Assembly: GCF_016907675.1 (NCBI RefSeq)
Contig: NZ_JAFBCJ010000001.1
Span: 930,001 to 994,000 of the forward strand
Reading direction: 5' to 3'
DNA: 64,000 bases
Origin: Geodermatophilus bullaregiensis
GTDB lineage: Bacteria > Actinomycetota > Actinomycetes > Mycobacteriales > Geodermatophilaceae
The notes under the pieces were generated by a model that did not search any database, had not been told where the DNA came from, and saw only the letters and a list, made by a program, of their open reading frames with translations. The first letter of the stretch is position 1. Every line of letters begins with the position of its first letter. A program made the translations under genes and the position numbers. Below are positions 56,823 to 64,000 of this stretch, piece by piece.

Positions 56823-59800
56823 TCACATCGGGGTGAACCGGACCCGGAAGGAGACCGGCCACAGCTTGCCGGTGAGCAGGTACTCGTCGTCCCCCAGAGC
56901 CGTGATCCCGTTGAGCACGGCATCGGCGTTCGTCCGTCGCTGCGGGTCCAGCAGGGCGGCGGCGTTGACCACCGCGGTCACCGCTCCGGTGCCGGGGTCG
57001 ATGCGGACCAGCTCGTCGGTCTGCCACACGTTGGCCCACACCTCACCGCCGACGCACTCGAGCTCGTTGAGCCGGGTGACCGGGGTCCCCCGCAGCGTCA
57101 CGGCGACGCTGCCCGTCTCGGCGAAGGTGCCCGGGTCGTGGAAGTACAGCCGGTCGCTGCCGTCGCTGCGCACCAGCCGCGCGCCGTCGGAGCACAGTCC
57201 CCAGCCCTCGCCGGCCAGCGGCAGCTGCTGCCGCAGCGTCAGGGTGGCGCGGTCCCACTCGAGCACCACCCCGTCGCGCCAGGTCAGCTGCCAGACGCTG
57301 TCCCCCGTCACCGCGATGCCCTCACCGAAGAGCTGCCCGGGCAGCGGAACGGCCCGCTGCACCTCTCCCGTCGCCGGGTCGAGCTCGCGCAGCTCGGACC
57401 GGCCGGCCAGTCCCGTGCCCTCGTAGAGCACGCCGCCGTCCAGCTCCAGGCCCTGCGTGAACGCCGACGGGTCGTGCGGCACCTCGCCCAGCACCTCCGC
57501 CCGCAGCACCGGGACCTCCGGCGCGGCAGCCGATGTCGCCGTCGACCGGCTGGTCAGGTGCTGCTCCGCGGCCTGTGGGAGCGCCGCGGGCACGAAGAGC
57601 GCGCCGACGAGCACCAGCAGGAAGGCGGGCGCCACGAGAGCCGTCCGCACCAGCGGGTGCGGACGCTCCGCCGCGCGCCGCCGTACCAGCGCGTGGACGG
57701 CCAGAGCGGCGAGCACGGCCGCGGCGCACACGGCCAGCGGGAGCACCGCGACAGCACCCGGTGCGGGGAGCAGCGCCACCACGACCAGCGACCCCAGCAC
57801 CACCGCCGCCCACCGCAGCTCGCGCATGGTCGCCACCGCGGCGACGACGAGCAGCGCGGCGACCACGAGCACCTGCTGCTCGGGGACGGAGAGCACGGTC
57901 CCTGCGCGCGTGCGCAGCAGCACCGGGGCCACCAGTGCGGTCAGGACGGCGACCCCGAACGCCGCGACGGCCAGCGGCGTCCACCAGCGCACGGGCCCCG
58001 GACCCGCTCCCCGGCGGACCACCACCAGGACGGCGGCCACGGACAGGGGGATGCCCAGCAGCGGCGCCGTGGCGATGCCCACCGCCACCGCCACGGCGCC
58101 CGCCCCGCCCAGGAGCCGGTGCAGGAGCTGCACCCGCCCGTCGCCGTCGTCCCCGCGGTCGCGAGCGGCCAGCGCCAGGGCGGTGCCGCCAGCGGCCACC
58201 CAGGCGGCCCCGACCACGGCCGGCCCCAGGGTGGCCAGGGCGGACACGGCCGGGCCCATGGCGGTCACCGCCGCCAGCGGGACGGCGACGGCCACGGGCC
58301 GCCAGCGGTGCACGACGGAGACCAGGAGCAGGCAGGTGACCAGGACCAGGACGGCCAGGACGGCCAGCTCGCGGCCGCCGCTGAGGACGTCGGCGTGCCG
58401 GTCGAAGGCGCCGGTCAGCCCGGCGTAGGCGGCCAGCTGGTCCCGCACGAGCACCTCCCCCGGACCCACGGCGGGAGCGGCCGCGCGCCCGACGTCCAGC
58501 ACGCCCGCCGCGCTCGCGCCGATCCGGGCCTCGGCGGAGGACAGCGGTGCCGACAGGGCCACCGCGGTGACCCGCAGGACCAGCGCGGCCCCGAGCAGGC
58601 CGAGCCCCACGGGCACGGCCCAGCGGCGAGCCGCCGTCCACCGGCCGGGTGCGGCCCACGTCCACCCCCACGACACGACGATGCGGCGCAGGAGTGTCCA
58701 GAACATGCCGAGGATCAGGACCATGCCCACCCAGGGCACGAGGAACAGGACCAGCTGGAGGACGCTCAGGACGAGCTGTGCGAGGTCCCCCCGCTCCAGC
58801 GCGGCCTGCATCCCGTCGCCGTACGCGAGCGCGGCCTGCCACACCACCGGCAGCACCCGGGGGAGGACGAGGAGGAGCACGACCAGGTAGTACGCGAGCA
58901 CCGGGACGGCGACCGCCACCCACAGGACGATCAGCCAGCGCGCCCGGGGCCGCAGCGCCTTCAACCGCGGGTCCGCCGGTCGCCCGGGCACCAGGCTCTT
59001 GAGCACCGGCCCGACGTAGCCGAACAGGTCCGGCACCCCGACCAGGTCGGCGAGCATGTAGTAGCCGTCGAACCGGAGCAGGGGCAGGAACTGCCGGGTC
59101 GTCTCCAGGTGCATGGCGAAGACCGCCAGCAGGAGCCAGGCCTGCCCGGTGCCGAGGTAGGCCAGGCCCACCGCGGTCATGACGATGGCGTTGAAGTAGA
59201 CGCCGCCCAGGTCGGTGCGCAGGCGCCCGACCCGGCTGAGGCGGTAGGAGTCGGTGACCGTGCTGTAGAAGGCCGGCCAGACCAGGTAGATCCCGACCCC
59301 CATGGCGCCCGGGCGCGCGCCGCCGAACCGGCAGGCAGCGGTGTGGCCGCACTCGTGGAACCCCCCGGAGAGGAGGACGAGCGCGAGCAGCAGGAGGGTG
59401 AGAGCGGGGTGGTGGACGAACTGCGTCACGCTCGCCGCGAGCCGGCCGACGAGGTCGCCCTGGGCGAGGACCGCGACGTCGACGGCCACGAACGCGGCCA
59501 TCGCCGCCATCCACACCGGACGCAGGAAGAGCGGGCGGAACAGCACGGCGATGCGCCGGGCGACCCGTTCCGGGACGAGGTCCACCCGGTAGCGCAGCCC
59601 CAGCAGCGGGTCGGCACGCACCGGAGGGGGAGCCGCGTCCGCGTCGCCCGCCTCGGTGGCCTCCCGCGCGACGAGCCCGACCGGGCGGAGGCGCTCGTCG
59701 ACGAGGTACAGCACGTCTTCGGCGGTGAGCTCCCGGCCCAGCCGTGCGCTCAGGTCGGCGGCGACCTCCCCGGCGCTGTGGCCGTCCAGGGACTCCGCCA

Positions 59801-59990
59801 CCCGGTACAGCAGCTCGGGCAACTGCATGACCTGGCCGTCGGCGCGGGACACCAGGTACCTCGGCTCCTGGTAGCCGGAGTCGGCGTAGGCACCGAGCAG
59901 TTCGGTGCCCTCGGCGAGGCGACGGACGTGGTGGTCGACCCGGGGTGCCGGCTCGTCGGCCAGGCTGCTCGGTTGCACTGTCTGGGTCAC
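56823..59990 (-). CDS. PqqD-like / M50 site-2-protease / glutaminyl cyclase fusion
   Basis: 1055 residues from GTG at 59990. Residues about 40-107 resemble a PqqD-type leader-binding winged helix (YLVSRADGQVMQLPELLYRV, LTAEDVLYLVDERLRPVGLV). A multi-span M50 metalloprotease core follows with the zinc motif FHECGHTAAC (HExxH, 212-216) and FDGYYMLADLVG (Asp 308, third ligand region), similar to YydH-type peptide metalloproteases. More spans fill residues about 340-790. Residues about 823-1055 match the plant-type glutaminyl-peptide cyclotransferase family throughout (PHDPSAFTQGLELDGGVLYE, NELECVGGEVWANVWQTDEL, DAVLNGITAL and LTGKLWPVSF). I infer leader recognition, cleavage and N-terminal pyroglutamate formation on the peptides encoded immediately upstream. 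Confidence 0.9.
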   Translation of the reverse strand: MTQTVQPSSLADEPAPRVDHHVRRLAEGTELLGAYADSGYQEPRYLVSRADGQVMQLPELLYRVAESLDGHSAGEVAADLSARLGRELTAEDVLYLVDERLRPVGLVAREATEAGDADAAPPPVRADPLLGLRYRVDLVPERVARRIAVLFRPLFLRPVWMAAMAAFVAVDVAVLAQGDLVGRLAASVTQFVHHPALTLLLLALVLLSGGFHECGHTAACRFGGARPGAMGVGIYLVWPAFYSTVTDSYRLSRVGRLRTDLGGVYFNAIVMTAVGLAYLGTGQAWLLLAVFAMHLETTRQFLPLLRFDGYYMLADLVGVPDLFGYVGPVLKSLVPGRPADPRLKALRPRARWLIVLWVAVAVPVLAYYLVVLLLVLPRVLPVVWQAALAYGDGMQAALERGDLAQLVLSVLQLVLFLVPWVGMVLILGMFWTLLRRIVVSWGWTWAAPGRWTAARRWAVPVGLGLLGAALVLRVTAVALSAPLSSAEARIGASAAGVLDVGRAAAPAVGPGEVLVRDQLAAYAGLTGAFDRHADVLSGGRELAVLAVLVLVTCLLLVSVVHRWRPVAVAVPLAAVTAMGPAVSALATLGPAVVGAAWVAAGGTALALAARDRGDDGDGRVQLLHRLLGGAGAVAVAVGIATAPLLGIPLSVAAVLVVVRRGAGPGPVRWWTPLAVAAFGVAVLTALVAPVLLRTRAGTVLSVPEQQVLVVAALLVVAAVATMRELRWAAVVLGSLVVVALLPAPGAVAVLPLAVCAAAVLAALAVHALVRRRAAERPHPLVRTALVAPAFLLVLVGALFVPAALPQAAEQHLTSRSTATSAAAPEVPVLRAEVLGEVPHDPSAFTQGLELDGGVLYEGTGLAGRSELRELDPATGEVQRAVPLPGQLFGEGIAVTGDSVWQLTWRDGVVLEWDRATLTLRQQLPLAGEGWGLCSDGARLVRSDGSDRLYFHDPGTFAETGSVAVTLRGTPVTRLNELECVGGEVWANVWQTDELVRIDPGTGAVTAVVNAAALLDPQRRTNADAVLNGITALGDDEYLLTGKLWPVSFRVRFTPM

Positions 59991-60045
59991 CTGGTGCTCT
60001 CGTCCCCTCTCGGGCCGCGCGCTCGCGCGTCACCGGCCGGTGTCG

Positions 60046-60090
60046 GACGAGGAGGGGGGCGACCGGTGTCCGGTCGCCCCCCTCCTCGTC
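60046..60090 (-). terminator. strong hairpin between precursor genes and the protease gene
   Basis: Perfect 21-bp arms (60046-60066 and 60070-60090; GACGAGGAGGGGGGCGACCGG) around a TGT loop. It lies between the last small peptide gene and the protease-cyclase start on the same strand. It probably stops or attenuates transcription so that peptides are made in excess over the enzyme. Confidence 0.88.
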
Positions 60091-60145
60091 AGCGCGGTCC
60101 CGTCCCGTCAGGCGGTGGGCAGGGACCGCCGTTCAGGCGTACAGG

Positions 60146-60436
60146 TCAGCCGATGCCGGCGCCGCCGCCGCCACCATCGCCACCGGTGCCACCGGTGGCC
60201 TCGGCAGCACCCGAGGTGGCGTTGCCCGTGACGACCTCGTTGATGGCGGTGGCGTCGCCGAACAGCGAGACGGCGGTCGAGGTCTGGGTGACCACCGCCA
60301 CGTTGGCCGCGAGCGAGAGCGCCAGGGCGGGGCCGCCGGCGCCGCCCTGGCCGCCCGCACCGCCGAATCCCCCGACGTCGACGGTCTGCATGGTGGTGCG
60401 CGCCGGCAGCAGCTCGACGTACTGGTCCTCGAACAT
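60146..60436 (-). CDS. FEDQY-leader small peptide, copy 4
   Basis: 96 residues from ATG at 60436 with AGGAGG upstream. The first 17 residues MFEDQYVELLPARTTMQ are shared by all copies. Then comes a Gly-rich block (GGFGGAGGQGGAGG), a middle with LAANVAVVTQTSTAVSLFGD and ATAINEVVTGNATSG, and a Gly-rich end (GGTGGDGGGGGAGIG). No signal peptide or membrane span. It is the member closest to the enzyme gene and the most divergent in its middle. Likely a precursor for the M50-cyclase; function of the product unknown. Confidence 0.85.
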   Translation of the reverse strand: MFEDQYVELLPARTTMQTVDVGGFGGAGGQGGAGGPALALSLAANVAVVTQTSTAVSLFGDATAINEVVTGNATSGAAEATGGTGGDGGGGGAGIG

Positions 60437-60505
60437 GGGTCCTCCTGGTTGGTCCGTGTGGGTGGTGCCTACGGTCGTGCCGGGACGGCCGGAGGGCACC
60501 AGGAC

Positions 60506-60937
60506 GACGTCACTGCGTCACCTGCCCGGTGCTCCCCCGGCCGGCTGTGTGAGGTCAGCCGCTGATGCCGGCGCCACCGGCACCGCCGGCACCGCCCGCG
60601 CCGCCGGTGGCGGTGGCGTCACCAGCGGTCGCGTCGCCGGTGGCGGCGATGTTCGCGGCGGTGGCGTCACCGAACACCGAGCCGGCGCTCGCCGACTGCT
60701 GGGCGAACACGACGTTCGCCGCGGCCGAGAGGGCGGCGCCGAAGCCGCCGGCGCCGCCGGCGCCGCCGTTCCCGCCCGTACCGATGACGGTGACGGTCTG
60801 CATGGTGGTGCGCGCCGGCAGCAGCTCGACGTACTGGTCCTCGAACACGGTTCCTCCTGAGTGATCTGTGTGATGGGTGTTCACGGTCGTGCGGGACGGC
60901 CAGGGGAACACCGGGACGACGTCACTGCGTCACCTGC
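60506..60937. repeat. repeated spacer segment between peptide genes
   Basis: GACGTCACTGCGTCACCTGC occurs at 60506-60525 and again at 60918-60937, exactly 412 bases apart and each within the gap between two peptide genes, with further matching sequence on both sides (CCCGGTGCTCCC, GGCCGG). This shows duplication of gene plus spacer as one unit. The element contains a GTCAC-TGC-GTCAC direct repeat. Confidence 0.8.
60555..60848 (-). CDS. FEDQY-leader small peptide, copy 3
   Basis: 97 residues from GTG at 60848 with AGGAGG upstream; the GTG codes the first residue in place of ATG. After FEDQYVELLPARTTMQ it has GGNGGAGGAGG, LSAAANVVFAQQSASAGSVF, GDATAANIAATGDATAGDAT and a Gly-rich end (GGAGGAGGAGGAGISG). 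It differs from copy 2 by scattered substitutions, so the copies are related by duplication and have diverged. Same strand and operon as its neighbours. Confidence 0.87.
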   Translation of the reverse strand: MFEDQYVELLPARTTMQTVTVIGTGGNGGAGGAGGFGAALSAAANVVFAQQSASAGSVFGDATAANIAATGDATAGDATATGGAGGAGGAGGAGISG

Positions 60938-60965
60938 CCGGTGCTCCCCGGCCGGTTGCATCAGC

Positions 60966-61256
60966 TCAGCTGATGCCGGCGCCACCGGCGCCGCCAGCGC
61001 CACCGGCGCCACCGGCGGCGGCGGCGTCTCCGGCGGTGGCGTCGCCGGTCACAGCAGCGTTCGCGGCGGTGGCGTCGCCGAACACCGAGAAGGCCTCCGC
61101 CGTCTGGTTGGCGTCCACGAAGTTCACCGCGGCCGAGAGCGCGGCGGCGAAGCCGCCGGCGCCGCCGGCGCCGCCCGCACCCCCTTCACCGGTGACGCTG
61201 ATGGCCTGCATGGTGGTGCGTGCCGGCAGCAGCTCGACGTACTGGTCCTCGAACAT
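60966..61256 (-). CDS. FEDQY-leader small peptide, copy 2
   Basis: 96 residues from ATG at 61256 with AGGAGG upstream. FEDQYVELLPARTTMQ, then AISVTGEGGAGGAGGAGG, LSAAVNFVDANQTAEAFSVF, GDATAANAAVTGDATAGDAA and a Gly-rich end (GGAGGAGGAGGAGIS). Same design and strand as the other copies. The N-terminal 17 residues are identical to copies 1 and 4, while the rest varies, as expected for leader and product parts of a precursor. Confidence 0.87.
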   Translation of the reverse strand: MFEDQYVELLPARTTMQAISVTGEGGAGGAGGAGGFAAALSAAVNFVDANQTAEAFSVFGDATAANAAVTGDATAGDAAAAGGAGGAGGAGGAGIS

Positions 61257-61375
61257 GGTTCCTCCTGGGTGGTCCGTGTGGTGGGTGTTCACGGTCGTGC
61301 CGCGACGGCCGGCGGGCGCCTGGGAGACGTCAGGCACATCGACTCCCAGGCGCTCCACCGACCAGCCGCTCGAGA

Positions 61376-61681
61376 TCAGTCGTCGCCGGCGGTGATGCCG
61401 GCGCCACCGGCACCACCGGCGCCACCGTCGCCGCCGTCGGCGGTCGCGTTACCGGCGGTGGCGTTGCCGGTGGCGGCGATGTTCGCGGCGGTGGCGTCGC
61501 CGTCCAGCGAGAAGGCTTCGGCGGTCTGGTCGGCGAACACGACGTTGGCCGCGGCCGAGAGCGCGGCGGCGAAGCCACCGGCGCCACCGGCGCCACCGGC
61601 GCCACCCGTACCCACGACGTCGACCACGACCTGCATGGTGGTGCGTGCGGGCAGCAGCTCGACGTACTGGTCCTCGAACAT
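61376..61681 (-). CDS. FEDQY-leader small peptide, copy 1
   Basis: 101 residues from ATG at 61681 with AGGAGG upstream. FEDQYVELLPARTTMQ, then VVVDVVGTGGAGGAGGAGG, LSAAANVVFADQTAEAFSLD, GDATAANIAATGNATAGNAT and GGDGGAGGAGGAG, with an acidic extra end (ITAGDD). It is the first gene of the apparent operon, transcribed from the 800-bp gap on its right. No known RiPP class is recognised; the acidic ELLPARTTMQ stretch is the conserved element. Confidence 0.87.
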   Translation of the reverse strand: MFEDQYVELLPARTTMQVVVDVVGTGGAGGAGGAGGFAAALSAAANVVFADQTAEAFSLDGDATAANIAATGNATAGNATADGGDGGAGGAGGAGITAGDD

Positions 61682-62481
61682 GGGTCCTCCTGGTCGTCCG
61701 CGATGACGGTCGTCAGACAATGGCCAGAAACCGTGGAGAACGGCACACGAAATGGCCCGCCCGACGTTCCCCCAGCCCCGACCGGTCACCGATCCCCACG
61801 TGGCGTCGGCTCACCACGGGTTCGGCGGGGCCGACCATTTCACCCGGCGCCTGCGGGGCGCAACCCGGGAATGACAGATAGTCAGAATCGCGATACCGAT
61901 GTCGGCGACAATGGGCACCCATGTCGAAATGGGTCACCACTGAGATGTCCGCTCGCACTACGTAGACTCACCCGGACCACCACTGACACCGGGGTCGGCG
62001 ATCGGCCGGACGGGGATGACGCGGCCGCCCGTGAGTGCGCTCGGGGGCGGCGTGTCGGTCACGGCTCCGCTGCCTCGACAGGCCCGGCGACGCTACACGA
62101 CGACGGCCCCACGGCCAGCGTCCTGTAGTGCTCATCAGGAGCTATCACTCACCGTGAGGTTACCGTCACGTACTCACGCGCGCCACGCGGCCGTCTCGTA
62201 AACACGGAGGAAACGAGAGGGACACGGACGGCCGGCCGCGCCGTCGTCCGCGGGCACGACCAGCGTGCGGCTCCCCGCCGTCCGGGGCGTGACCCCACGG
62301 CGGCGGGACCACCGCACCGACGCAGTGACCTGCGGTTCCGCCCGCCGTCGGACGACCAGCGCTCCGGACCGGAGCAGCAACGGGATGTCACATCGCGTGC
62401 CGCAGGACCGGCGTGCGGCCTCGGGGACCCCGCTGCAACAGATCCCTGCCGGTGATCGAGTGGCCCATAAGGTACGGCCCC
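61682..62481. other. divergent intergenic region, probable promoter of the peptide operon
   Basis: About 800 bases between the peptide operon (leftward) and the AAA regulator (rightward), with no recognised gene. An 11-base palindrome CTCACCGTGAG stands at 62148-62158, and related GTCACG/CTCACG words occur nearby. The size suggests complex control. No consensus promoter could be assigned. Confidence 0.5.
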
Positions 62482-64000
62482 GTGGGGAAGACGACGCGAA
62501 TTCACCGGAACGGCGGGCCGAACCACCACGCTGGATCCGGGAACGTCGACCTCCTCGACCACCCGTTCGAGCCGAGGGCGCACCCCGAGCGGGACTGGGT
62601 CTTCGTCGACCGGGGCGGCGAACTTCGCGGGCTCCTCGAGGGCGTCGACGGCGCCGAGCCCGGTGCCGTGGTGGTCTCCGGTCGGCGCGGGGTCGGCCGG
62701 ACGCGGCTGGCCCAGGAGGCGATCCGGGTCCTGCGCGCCCGCCGGCGCGGCACGGAGTGGGTCACCTGCACCCGGAGCACCGAGACCATCCCGCTCGGGG
62801 CGCTGACCCACCTGGTGCCGGTCAGCGGCGCGTCGTCGGACCCGACGGCGGCCTGGCAGGCCCTGGCCGCCACCCTCGACGCCCGCACGGAGGAGCACGG
62901 GCGCGTGGTCGTCGCGATCGACGACGCGCACCTGCTCGACGACCTGTCGGCCGCCCTGGTGCACCAGCTGGTCCTCACGCGGAAGGCCAGCGTGGTCCTC
63001 ACCGTCCGCGGCGGTGCCCAGCCGCCGGACGTCGTGGCCGCGCTGTGGAAGGACGGGCTGGCCACCCGGGTCGAGCTCCCGCCGTGGTCCCGCGGCCAGG
63101 TCGACCGGCTGCTCGCCGCGGTGGTGCAGGGGACGGTGGACAGCCGCACGACGGAGTTCCTCTGGCGCACCAGCCACGGGAGCGTGGCCCACCTGCGTGA
63201 GCTGGTGGCGGCCGGCTCCACGACCGGCCGCCTCCGCGAGGTGGGTGGCGTGTGGCGCTGGGAGGGCGACGTCGAGCCGACACCGCGGCTGCTCGACGTG
63301 CTGCAGGCGGACACCGGAGACCTCGCTCCCGACGAGCGGGCAGCGGCGGAGCTGCTCGCCGTCAGCGGACCGCTGGACCTGACCGACCTGGTGGAGCTCA
63401 CCTCCTCCGACGTCGTCGCCTCTCTGGAACGCCGCGGGACGGTCACCGTGGAGCAGACGCCACAGGGGCCGACCGCCCGGCTGACCGAACCCCTCCACGC
63501 GATCGGTCTGCGCGCCCAGCTGCCGCACGCGACCGCACGGCACCTCCGGCTGCGCCTGGCCGCGAGCGCCTCGGCGCGGCGGTGGGCCGAGGAGGACCCC
63601 GTCCGCGCCGCGGACCTCCACCTCCGGACCGACGGCCCGGCGGTCACGGCCGACGTGCTGGTCCGCGCCGCCCAGCAGGCCGGCGCATCGGGGGACCACC
63701 GCACTGCCGAGCGGCTGGCACGGGTCGCACTGACGCGGGACGCCGGCGCCGCGGCCGCGGTCGCCCTGGCGGAGGCGCTCCGGTGGCAGGGACGCCCGGA
63801 CGAGGCCGAGCGCACCGCGCGGGAGGCGGAGCCGCGCACGGCCGTCGAGGAGGAGCAGCTGGCCGTCACGCGGACGCTCAACCGCTTCTACGGTCTCGGG
63901 TCGGTCGAGGAGGCGGATGCCGCCCCCGACACGCGGGGGGAGCAGCTGTCCGGTGTGCGGGCTCTGCTGCGGTTCTCGGCCGGACGACCGCGGGAGGCGC
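62482..64000 (+). CDS. AAA-type ATPase regulator, LAL/LuxR-like, partial
   Basis: 506 residues are visible from GTG at 62482; the gene runs off the right edge. An N-terminal P-loop region (VFVDRGGELRGLLEGVDG, AVVVSGRRGVGRTRLAQEAI) contains a Walker A with Arg where Lys is usual, and Walker B is VVVAIDDAHLLDD. Helical repeat-like sequence follows (RTAERLARVALTRDAGAAAA). This is the layout of large ATP-dependent LuxR (LAL/MalT-like) regulators, whose DNA-binding domain lies at the C-terminus, beyond the window. It is divergent from the peptide operon and is the likely regulator of it. Confidence 0.8.
   Translation, partial: MGKTTRIHRNGGPNHHAGSGNVDLLDHPFEPRAHPERDWVFVDRGGELRGLLEGVDGAEPGAVVVSGRRGVGRTRLAQEAIRVLRARRRGTEWVTCTRSTETIPLGALTHLVPVSGASSDPTAAWQALAATLDARTEEHGRVVVAIDDAHLLDDLSAALVHQLVLTRKASVVLTVRGGAQPPDVVAALWKDGLATRVELPPWSRGQVDRLLAAVVQGTVDSRTTEFLWRTSHGSVAHLRELVAAGSTTGRLREVGGVWRWEGDVEPTPRLLDVLQADTGDLAPDERAAAELLAVSGPLDLTDLVELTSSDVVASLERRGTVTVEQTPQGPTARLTEPLHAIGLRAQLPHATARHLRLRLAASASARRWAEEDPVRAADLHLRTDGPAVTADVLVRAAQQAGASGDHRTAERLARVALTRDAGAAAAVALAEALRWQGRPDEAERTAREAEPRTAVEEEQLAVTRTLNRFYGLGSVEEADAAPDTRGEQLSGVRALLRFSAGRPREA

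Noticed and set aside
56259-60860. A 1533-codon open frame on the plus strand opposite the protease-cyclase and lipoprotein
   Set aside because: It is a mirror of the minus-strand genes in GC-rich DNA. The minus strand shows clear families and the plus translation is low-complexity Arg/Gly/His.
60146-61681. LPART in the leaders as a sortase signal
   Set aside because: The motif is LPART, not LPxTG; it is near the N-terminus, and there is no following hydrophobic segment or positive tail.
60146-61681. PE_PGRS-like proteins because of GGAGG tails
   Set aside because: No PE domain precedes the glycine-rich part and the proteins are under 102 residues. The shared feature is composition only.
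60565-61706. Pro/Ala-rich plus-strand frames opposite the small peptide genes
   Set aside because: They are reverse complements of the Gly/Ala-rich codons and have no ribosome sites, while each minus-strand gene has AGGAGG at the right distance.

Overview
The window is a stretch of very GC-rich actinobacterial chromosome. Support comes from GTG starts with GGAGG-type ribosome sites, many GTGA/ATGA overlaps, an actinobacterial RNase P RNA, a c-di-AMP riboswitch in front of a secreted cell-wall protein, Lsr2, and the Nif3 / zinc-ribbon / RNase H-phosphatase order known from mycobacteria. The style fits the Geodermatophilaceae (Blastococcus, Geodermatophilus, Modestobacter), but that placement is an impression and was not computed.

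Region 1 (1 to about 15,000) is an accessory, decaying island. It holds a TetR regulator with a near-perfect 28-bp palindrome beside an acyl-CoA dehydrogenase start, a subtilase, Lsr2, a frameshifted SRPBCC / UbiG-type methyltransferase pair, a HupE-like membrane protein, an AbiEi-type antitoxin without a toxin, and fragments of at least four IS families. The island ends in a zinc-ribbon protein, an excisionase-like protein and a tyrosine integrase. The integrase frame has no stop and runs antisense through rnpB, which suggests that rnpB is the attachment site.

Region 2 (about 15,000 to 23,200) is core-like: rnpB, the c-di-AMP riboswitch and its secreted protein, a PIG-L deacetylase, an alpha/beta hydrolase, DoxX-like and TauE-like membrane proteins, a GGDEF-EAL protein and quinolinate synthase.

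Region 3 (23,400 to 32,200) looks like a catabolic and uptake cluster: an MBL-fold hydrolase, a ThDP-dependent decarboxylase, a polar amino-acid ABC importer, an APH/HYKK-like kinase and an AGXT2L-like class III PLP enzyme. The last two together resemble a kinase plus phospho-lyase route for a hydroxylated amine or amino acid.

Region 4 (32,300 to 37,700) is the Nif3, zinc-ribbon and RNase H operon, with a solute:sodium symporter and its DUF3311 partner placed inside it. A GNAT protein follows.

Region 5 (37,900 to 52,500) is centred on triacylglycerol and phospholipid synthesis: FUSC protein, hydrolases, WS/DGAT, PlsB, a 983-residue HAD-PlsC-WS/DGAT fusion and an acyl-CoA ligase.

Region 6 (52,500 to 64,000) is the most interesting part. 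Five small genes share the start FEDQY(V/A)ELLPARTTMQ followed by glycine-rich tails. Four stand in tandem just upstream of a 1055-residue membrane protein that combines a PqqD-like N-terminus, a site-2-protease (HECGH) core and a C-terminal glutaminyl-peptide cyclotransferase domain. I infer a leader-directed peptide maturation system: cleavage just before the invariant Gln would give the cyclase an N-terminal Gln to convert to pyroglutamate. A lipoprotein, a membrane Hsp70/beta-propeller chimera and a partial AAA/LAL-type regulator lie beside it.
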